Origin: Burkholderiaceae bacterium
GTDB lineage: Bacteria > Pseudomonadota > Gammaproteobacteria > Burkholderiales > Burkholderiaceae_C
Direction of reading: 5' to 3'
NCBI GenBank assembly: GCA_024235895.1
Contig: JACKLM010000010.1
Span: 1 to 49,205 of the forward strand
Length of the DNA stretch: 49,205 nt
A program made the position numbers and the translations under genes. Below the pieces are notes generated by a model. That model worked only from the letters and a program-made list of their open reading frames with translations, was not told the DNA's origin and did not search any database. This document shows, in pieces, positions 43,850 to 49,205 of the stretch (the first letter of the stretch is position 1; every line of letters begins with the position of its first letter).

Positions 43850-44446
43850 ATGCCCTGGCCGGACGAGGTCACGCTGCGCGGCCGGCATGCGACGCTGCTG
43901 CCGCTCGAGCCGGCGCACGCGCCGGCGCTGGCCGACGCGGCGCGCGACGGCGATCTCTGGCAGCTCTGGTTCACGAGCGTGCCGGCGCCCGAGGCGATGG
44001 GCGCCGAGATCGCGCGCCGGCTCGCGCTGCGCGCATCCGGCTCGATGCTGCCGTTCGCGGTGCTCGACGCCGCCGGCGTGCCGGCGGGGATGACGACCTA
44101 CATGCACATCGACGCCGCGAACCGGCGCGTCGAGATCGGCTCGACCTGGTATGCGCGCCGCGTCCAGCGCACGCCGCTGAATACCGAGTGCAAGCGCATG
44201 CTGCTGGCGCACGCGTTCGAGCAGCTCGGTTGCATCGCGGTCGAGTTCCGCACCCACCGCCTGAACCAGCCGAGCCGGCGCGCGATCGAGCGCCTGGGCG
44301 CGCAGCTCGACGGCGTGCTGCGCAGCCACATGCGGCTGGCCGACGGCACGCTGCGCGACACCGCGGTCTACAGCATCACCGCCGCCGAGTGGCCCAGCGT
44401 GCGGCGCCACCTGGACCACCAGCTCGCACGCCCCTGGCCGGCCTGA
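43850..44446 (+). CDS. GNAT-family N-acetyltransferase (RimJ/RimL type)
   Basis: The 198-residue product has the GNAT fold of the RimJ/RimL-like class: TLRGRHATLLPLEPAHAPALADAARDGDLWQLWFTSVP, VPAGMTTYMHIDAANRRVEIGSTWYARRVQRTPLNTECKRMLLAHAFEQLGCIAVEFRTHRLNQPSRRAIERLGAQ and the C-terminal RDTAVYSITAAEWPSVR. The acceptor is unknown. It starts 23 bp after the MoxR gene and may be co-transcribed. The position between MoxR and its VWA partner is unusual. Confidence 0.88.
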   Translation: MPWPDEVTLRGRHATLLPLEPAHAPALADAARDGDLWQLWFTSVPAPEAMGAEIARRLALRASGSMLPFAVLDAAGVPAGMTTYMHIDAANRRVEIGSTWYARRVQRTPLNTECKRMLLAHAFEQLGCIAVEFRTHRLNQPSRRAIERLGAQLDGVLRSHMRLADGTLRDTAVYSITAAEWPSVRRHLDHQLARPWPA

Positions 44447-44557
44447 CGACGCGCCGAAGGGCGCCGTGCGCCGCCCACTCAGCGTCGACACGGGATGCGC
44501 ACCCGGCCCCGACCGATCGACGAGACGCCGCACGCTACTCACCCCTCCTCCCCCACC

Positions 44558-46588
44558 ATGTCCAAACCCAAGCCGCTGACCGTCGAGACGCTGTGGAAGA
44601 TCGATCGCGTCGGCGCGCCCAGCCTCGCGCCCGACGGCGCGCAGGCGGTCGCCGCCGTCACGCGCCACGCGATGGACGACAACAAGGCCACGAGCACGCT
44701 GTGGCTGCTGTCGACGCTGGGCGGCAAGCCGCGCGCGCTGACGCAATGTGGCGACAAGGACGGCCAGCCGCGCTGGAGCCCGCGCGGCGACCGCATCGCC
44801 TTCGTCGCCCGCCGTGAGCAGCAGGGCGCCAAGGACGAGACGCCGCAGCTGTACCTGATCGCACCCGACGGCGGCGAGGCGGTGCGCGCGGCGACGGTGG
44901 CCACCGGCGTCGAGGCCTTCCGCTGGCTGCCGGACGGCAAGCGGGTCGCCTTCGTCTCCTGGGTCTGGCCCGAGCTGAAGGGCGCCAAGGCGCAGGCCAA
45001 GGCGCTGAAGGCCTTCAAGGATCGCAAGGAGACCGGCTACGCGACGAGCGAGGCGCAGTACCGCTACTGGGACCACCCGCTGCCGCTGGGCCGCGCGGCA
45101 CACCTGCACCTGATGGACGTCGACGGCGGAAAGGTGCGCGACCTGTTCGAGGGCACGCCCTACGAGCTCGCGCGCGCCCACCCGGACGCCGACGCCTTCG
45201 ACATCTCGCCCGACGGCCGGCGCATCGTCTTCGCCTACGACCCGGCGCCCGAGAAGCGGCTGGACAACTGCTACGTGCTGGCCGAGATGGAGCTGGCCAC
45301 GCGCAAGGTCCGCGTGCTGGTGCAGGCCGAGGGCTGGGACGTCGCCGGCCCGCGCTACAGCCCGGACGGCGGGCGCATCGCCTTTTGCGCCCACCACCAG
45401 GGCCTCAAGCACACGATGCCGGGGCAGCTCGCGGTCTGGGAGCGCGAGACCGGCCTTTGGGAGGTCGTCAGCGCCGAGTGGGACCACGAGGTCCACCCGC
45501 CGCTGCAATGGGAGGACGACGGCCAGGCGCTGATGTTCGCCGCCGAGCAGCAGGGCCGCCGGCACCTGTGGCGGTTCGACCTGCCCGAGCGCCGCGCCGA
45601 GGTCGTCGCCGAGGGCGGCTGGGTGCAGGGCTTCGACAAGGCCGCCGGCACGCTGGTGACGCTGGCCGACGCCATCGACCACCCGCCCCGGCTGAGCGCC
45701 CGGTTGCCGGGCGAGCCGCCGCGGCGCATCGAGCGCTTCAACGACGAGCTGCTGGCCGGCGTCGCGATGGGACGCAGCGAGGAGCGCTGGGTGACCGGCG
45801 CACAGGGCGACCCGGTGCAGGTCTGGGTCACCTATCCACCCGGGTTCGACGCCAAGAAGAAGCACCCGCTGCTGCACGTCATCCACGGCGGGCCTCACAC
45901 CGCCTTCGGCGACGCGTTCCACTTCCGCTGGAACGCGCAGGTCTTCGCCGCCCAGGGCCATGTCGTCGCCGCGGTCAACTACCACGGCTCCTCGGGCTTC
46001 GGCTACGCGTTCAAGGACAGCATCACGCACCGCTGGGGCGAGCTGGAATTGCAGGACGTCGAGGCCGCGACCGACGCCCTGCTGGCCGAGCGCTGGGCCG
46101 ACCCGAAGCGCGTCTTCGCCAGCGGCGGCAGCTACGGCGGCTTCATGGTCGCGTGGATGAACGGCCATGTGCCGCCCGGGCGCTACGCCGCCTACGTCTG
46201 CCACGCCGGCTGCTTCGACTGGACGGCGATGTTCGCCGACGATGCCTACACCTGGCACGCCAAGGAGCTCGGCGCCTGGTACTGGGACGACATGGCGAAG
46301 GTGCACGCGCAAAGCCCGCACGCCTTCGTCGCCGCGATGGCCACGCCCACACTCGTCGTCCACGGCGCGCTCGACTACCGCGTGCCGGACGCACAGGGGC
46401 TGGCCTACTACAACACGCTCAAGGCACGCGGCGTCGACGCCCGGCTGCTGTGGTTCCCGGACGAGAACCACTGGGTGCTCAAGCCACGCAACAGCCGCCA
46501 GTGGTACCGCGAGTTCTTCGACTGGCTGGCGCGGCACGATGCGCCACGCACGACGGCGGGCTCAGGCCGGAAGCGGAATCGGCGCTGA
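44558..46588 (+). CDS. S9-family prolyl oligopeptidase-like peptidase
   Basis: S9 peptidases (acylaminoacyl peptidase/DPP-IV type) cleave short peptides. The 676-residue product has an N-terminal WD40-like beta-propeller (about 1-390; repeated patterns such as RWSPRGDRIAFVA, ISPDGRRIVFAYDP and RYSPDGGRIAFCAHHQ). The alpha/beta-hydrolase domain (about 420-670) has catalytic Ser525 (SGGSYGGFMVAW), Asp606 (HGALDYRVP) and His638 (DENHWVL). There is no signal peptide, so it is probably cytoplasmic. ATG 44558 is chosen; the longer frame to 44495 lacks similarity. Its 3' end overlaps the convergent diguanylate cyclase gene by 27 bp. Confidence 0.93.
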   Translation: MSKPKPLTVETLWKIDRVGAPSLAPDGAQAVAAVTRHAMDDNKATSTLWLLSTLGGKPRALTQCGDKDGQPRWSPRGDRIAFVARREQQGAKDETPQLYLIAPDGGEAVRAATVATGVEAFRWLPDGKRVAFVSWVWPELKGAKAQAKALKAFKDRKETGYATSEAQYRYWDHPLPLGRAAHLHLMDVDGGKVRDLFEGTPYELARAHPDADAFDISPDGRRIVFAYDPAPEKRLDNCYVLAEMELATRKVRVLVQAEGWDVAGPRYSPDGGRIAFCAHHQGLKHTMPGQLAVWERETGLWEVVSAEWDHEVHPPLQWEDDGQALMFAAEQQGRRHLWRFDLPERRAEVVAEGGWVQGFDKAAGTLVTLADAIDHPPRLSARLPGEPPRRIERFNDELLAGVAMGRSEERWVTGAQGDPVQVWVTYPPGFDAKKKHPLLHVIHGGPHTAFGDAFHFRWNAQVFAAQGHVVAAVNYHGSSGFGYAFKDSITHRWGELELQDVEAATDALLAERWADPKRVFASGGSYGGFMVAWMNGHVPPGRYAAYVCHAGCFDWTAMFADDAYTWHAKELGAWYWDDMAKVHAQSPHAFVAAMATPTLVVHGALDYRVPDAQGLAYYNTLKARGVDARLLWFPDENHWVLKPRNSRQWYREFFDWLARHDAPRTTAGSGRKRNRR

Positions 46589-47755
46589 CGCCTTGGCCGT
46601 CGCCACGGCCGCCCGGTCGCGCCCGCCGGCCTTGGCCACATACAGCGCCCGGTCGGCGCGACGCCACAGCAGGTCCATCGGCTCGTCGCGGTCCTCGGCG
46701 ACGACGACGCCGAGGCTGACCGTCACGCGCAGACGGCCTTCGGGGGTGTCGAAGGCGCGCTCGCGAACGGCGTCGAGCAAGCGCGCGGCAGCGCGCTCGG
46801 CCGCCGCGCGATCCGCCTCGGGCAGGACGACGCAGAACTCCTCGCCGCCCGTACGGCCGACACGGTCGAGGTCGCGGCAGCTCGCGCGAAGGATCGCCGC
46901 CAGGCCGACCAACACCGCGTCGCCCGCGGCATGGCCGTGCGTGTCGTTGATCCGCTTGAAGTTGTCGACATCGACCGCCAGCAGCGCGAACGGGCGCCCG
47001 TGCCGGCGCAGCCGCCCGTGCTCGAGCCGCAGCGCCTGCTCCAGCCCGCGCCGATTCAGCGCCCCGGTCAGTGCATCGTGACGTGACAGGTGCTGCAGCC
47101 GGCGTACCAGGCGCAGCACGACCATCGCGCACAGGCTGGCGCTGAGCATCAAGCCCAGCACGATGAAGGCGAACATGGCGGCGACGTTGGCGCCGGAATC
47201 GATGCGCAGCGACGGCGCAGCGACCCCGCCGTCCCAGTATCCCGCAGCGACGCGCAGCGTGAGCACGCCGGCAATCGACCACATCGGCAGCGAGCAGGTC
47301 CAGGCGGACAGTCTGCCGAACTCGCGGCCCAGCCCCCGGACCACCTCGCGGCCGCCGCGCGCCAGGCTCCAGACCATTCCTGCGGTGCCGACGGCCCGCG
47401 TGGCAGCCAGATCGAGCCCGCTCGACACGGCCAGCGCGAGCGTCGACAGCGACAGCACGACGACGCCGAGGTGCTCGGCGTCGGTCACGCGCAGCCTGGC
47501 GAAGATCTGCACGCCGCGTCGTGCGACCGCGAACGCGATCACGTTGAGCGCATAGGCCAGGAATCGGCCGACGGCCGGATCGAGGGCGTCATGCCCGATC
47601 AGCGAGGCCATGCTCAGCCCCAGCAGCATGGTCGTCGCGCTCCAGTGCAGTGCCGCCCGCGGCGCCATGCGCAGCCAGGCCGCACCCAGCCAGAGCACAC
47701 CGAAGAAGCCCTGCTGCAGCAGCACGGTGACGATCAGGATCTGGACACTGGTCAT
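46562..47755 (-). CDS. membrane diguanylate cyclase (GGEEF)
   Basis: The 397-residue product has about six membrane helices in 1-215 and a GGDEF domain in about 222-390. The active motif GGEEF is at 303-307, the N-terminal motif is HDALTGALNRRGLE, and VDVDNFKRINDTHGHAAGDAVL carries the metal-binding Asp. An RxxD I-site (R294-D297) lies five residues before GGEEF, the spacing used for product feedback inhibition. All these point to an active enzyme making c-di-GMP. The 3' end overlaps the S9 peptidase gene by 27 bp, tail to tail. It is divergent from the VWA gene. Confidence 0.94.
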   Translation of the reverse strand: MTSVQILIVTVLLQQGFFGVLWLGAAWLRMAPRAALHWSATTMLLGLSMASLIGHDALDPAVGRFLAYALNVIAFAVARRGVQIFARLRVTDAEHLGVVVLSLSTLALAVSSGLDLAATRAVGTAGMVWSLARGGREVVRGLGREFGRLSAWTCSLPMWSIAGVLTLRVAAGYWDGGVAAPSLRIDSGANVAAMFAFIVLGLMLSASLCAMVVLRLVRRLQHLSRHDALTGALNRRGLEQALRLEHGRLRRHGRPFALLAVDVDNFKRINDTHGHAAGDAVLVGLAAILRASCRDLDRVGRTGGEEFCVVLPEADRAAAERAAARLLDAVRERAFDTPEGRLRVTVSLGVVVAEDRDEPMDLLWRRADRALYVAKAGGRDRAAVATAKASAPIPLPA

Positions 47756-47939
47756 GTTCTGCGCGCCGGGTTCGGGACATTGCGCGCCTGTGGCATATCG
47801 GCCTGCCGGCGCCGGGCTGAAGCGCCCAGTGCACGAAATCGCGTTGCCGGCGCGCCGGCGTGCCGGCGGCTGCACCCCGGGGTCGCCTTGGTCCACAATG
47901 GATCCGGGGTCCGGGCGACCCCAACCTGAACCGAACGCC

Positions 47940-49112
47940 ATGCTGATCGATTTCTTCTACACCCTGCGCGCCGCCAAGCTTCCGGTCACGGTCAAGGAAT
48001 ACCTGACGCTGCTCGAGGCGCTGAAGGTCGGCGTCATCGGGCCGTCGGTCGACGACTTCTACTTCCTCGCCCGCACCACGCTGGTCAAGGACGAGGCGCA
48101 GTACGACAAGTTCGACCGCGCCTTCTCGGCCTATTTCAAGGGCGTCGAGATGCTGGCCGATTTCACCCGGGAGGTCCCGCTGGACTGGCTGCGCAAGACG
48201 CTCGAGCTCGAGCTGTCGCCCGAGGAGAAGGCGGCGATCGAGAAGATGGGCTGGGACGAGCTGATGGAGACGCTGAAGAAGCGCTTCGAGGAGCAGCGCG
48301 AGCGCCACGAAGGCGGCAGCAAATGGATCGGCACCGGCGGCACCAGCCCGTTCGGCGCCTACGGCGTCAACCCGCAGGGCATCCGCATCGGCCAGGACAA
48401 GGGCCGCCAGCGCAGCGCGGTCAAGGTCTGGGACCAGCGCGCGTTCAAGGACTACGACGATACGCGCGAGCTCGGCACGCGCAACATCAAGGTCGCGCTG
48501 CGCCGGCTGCGCCGCTTCGCGCGCGAGGGCAGCGAGTTGGAGCTGGACCTGGACGACACGATCCATGCCACCGCGGCCAACGCCGGGCTGCTCGACATCA
48601 AGATGGTGCCCGAGCGCCACAACAAGGTGGGTGTGCTGCTGCTGATGGACGTCGGCGGCACGATGGACGAGCATGTGCACCGGGTCGAGGAGCTGTTCAG
48701 CGCCGCCAAGACCGAGTTCAAGCACCTGGAGTTCTACTACTTCCACAACTGCGTCTACGACTTCGTGTGGAAGGACAACCGGCGCCGCTTCAGCGAGAAG
48801 ACCCCGACCTGGGAGCTGATCCGCACCTACAACAAGGACTACAAGCTGATCCTCGTCGGCGACGCGACGATGAGCCCGTACGAGATCCTGCAGCCCGGCG
48901 GCAGCGTCGAATACAACAACGAGGAGCCCGGCGCCGAGTGGCTGCAGCGGCTCACGCACGCGTTCCCGAAGTTCGCCTGGATCAACCCCGAGCCGCAGGG
49001 GGTGTGGGGCTACCGGCAGAGCATCGCGATCGTGCAGCAGATCATGAACCACCGCATGTTCTCGCTGACGCTGGCCGGGCTCGAGGACGCGATGCGGCTG
49101 CTGAGCAAATGA
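47940..49112 (+). CDS. VWA-domain protein (CoxE-like), probable partner of MoxR
   Basis: The 390-residue product starts at ATG 47940. Its N-terminal part is helical (1-115: LIDFFYTLRAAKLPVTVKEYLTLLEAL...). A Gly-rich linker (123-155) and a segment with DLDDTIHATAANAGLLDIKMVPERHNKVG precede a C-terminal von Willebrand A domain. Its MIDAS-like motif is DVGGT (237-241) instead of D-x-S-x-S, so metal binding may be altered. LEFYYFHNCVYDFVWKD and KDYKLILVGDATMSPYEIL follow. Such proteins are normally encoded next to a MoxR ATPase and act with it to mature metalloenzymes; here the ATPase is 4.1 kb upstream. Confidence 0.9.
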   Translation: MLIDFFYTLRAAKLPVTVKEYLTLLEALKVGVIGPSVDDFYFLARTTLVKDEAQYDKFDRAFSAYFKGVEMLADFTREVPLDWLRKTLELELSPEEKAAIEKMGWDELMETLKKRFEEQRERHEGGSKWIGTGGTSPFGAYGVNPQGIRIGQDKGRQRSAVKVWDQRAFKDYDDTRELGTRNIKVALRRLRRFAREGSELELDLDDTIHATAANAGLLDIKMVPERHNKVGVLLLMDVGGTMDEHVHRVEELFSAAKTEFKHLEFYYFHNCVYDFVWKDNRRRFSEKTPTWELIRTYNKDYKLILVGDATMSPYEILQPGGSVEYNNEEPGAEWLQRLTHAFPKFAWINPEPQGVWGYRQSIAIVQQIMNHRMFSLTLAGLEDAMRLLSK

Positions 49113-49205
49113 CCGCGCGCGCGGCGCCGGCCGCGCCGCGGCCACGCGCCGCCGAGGGGGTTGCGGGCCGCCTGGGACGCTGCGGCGCGTCGTGGCTGGC
49201 CACGG
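49109..49205 (+). CDS. possible next gene, cut by the window edge
   Basis: ATG 49109 overlaps the VWA stop (ATGA) and opens a frame that stays open to the window end, reading MTARAAPAAPRPRAAEGVAG and on. The coupling is suggestive, but the 32 visible residues are low-complexity, and in this GC range an open frame of this size is not informative. Confidence 0.3.
   Translation, partial: MTARAAPAAPRPRAAEGVAGRLGRCGASWLAT

Overview
This is about 49 kb of a very GC-rich bacterial chromosome. It most likely comes from a betaproteobacterium of the order Burkholderiales, perhaps the Rubrivivax/Leptothrix/Comamonadaceae side. That placement is an inference from codon use and gene order: hup-tRNA-Val-ppiD, earP-efp, 6S RNA-EVE, pmbA divergent from yjgA-mog, and cytochrome c4 divergent from moxR. 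Nearly all of it is ordinary core chromosome. Long reading frames antisense to real genes are GC artefacts and are left out.

Layout. 1-2232 looks like the end of an integrated element: a partial C-terminus, a small membrane protein and a P4-type integrase abutting the 3' end of tRNA-His. 2233-5100 (minus strand) holds tRNA-His, ppiD, tRNA-Val and hup. 5105-7753 (minus) holds pgsA and uvrC. 7822-9549 is earP-efp, an arginine-rhamnosylation pair. 9578-12648 is a DUF3445 haem N-demethylase-like gene overlapping mnmC. 12775-20503 carries a small basic protein, rpiA, pyrD, rsuA, ribF, ileS and lspA. 20504-21052 is a gene-free repeat element (copy A). 21053-27118 carries an ABC1 kinase gene, a DUF2189 membrane protein, 6S RNA, an EVE protein, a PAS/degenerate-GGDEF protein, rpsU, yqeY and a DUF442 protein. 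27228-30940 is a tripartite TRAP transporter with the binding protein convergent. 31075-35040 holds pmbA, yjgA, mog and chrA. 35041-35612 is the second copy (B) of the repeat element. 35613-37208 is a peptide-type ABC binding protein. 37274-40764 is a copper module (copZ, copA, cueR) with two CueR-like operators. 40709-49112 holds an HD-GYP protein, cytochrome c4, a MoxR ATPase, a GNAT protein, an S9 peptidase, a diguanylate cyclase and the VWA partner of MoxR.

The most unusual structure is the repeat family at 20642-20889 and 35185-35500. Each copy is a dyad-symmetric double hairpin: two inverted modules of 26-nt arms with loops of 48-49 nt, separated by exactly 47 nt, with the palindrome TTCGACCGTCGAA exactly centred. 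Copy B is in the opposite orientation and carries a precise 69-nt insertion, itself palindromic, in one loop. No transposase in the window explains it. A second recurring signal is a -10-like hexamer 6-8 nt before the start codon, with no Shine-Dalgarno, at six genes (earP, rpiA, pyrD, rsuA, ribF and the ABC1 kinase gene), which suggests leaderless transcripts.
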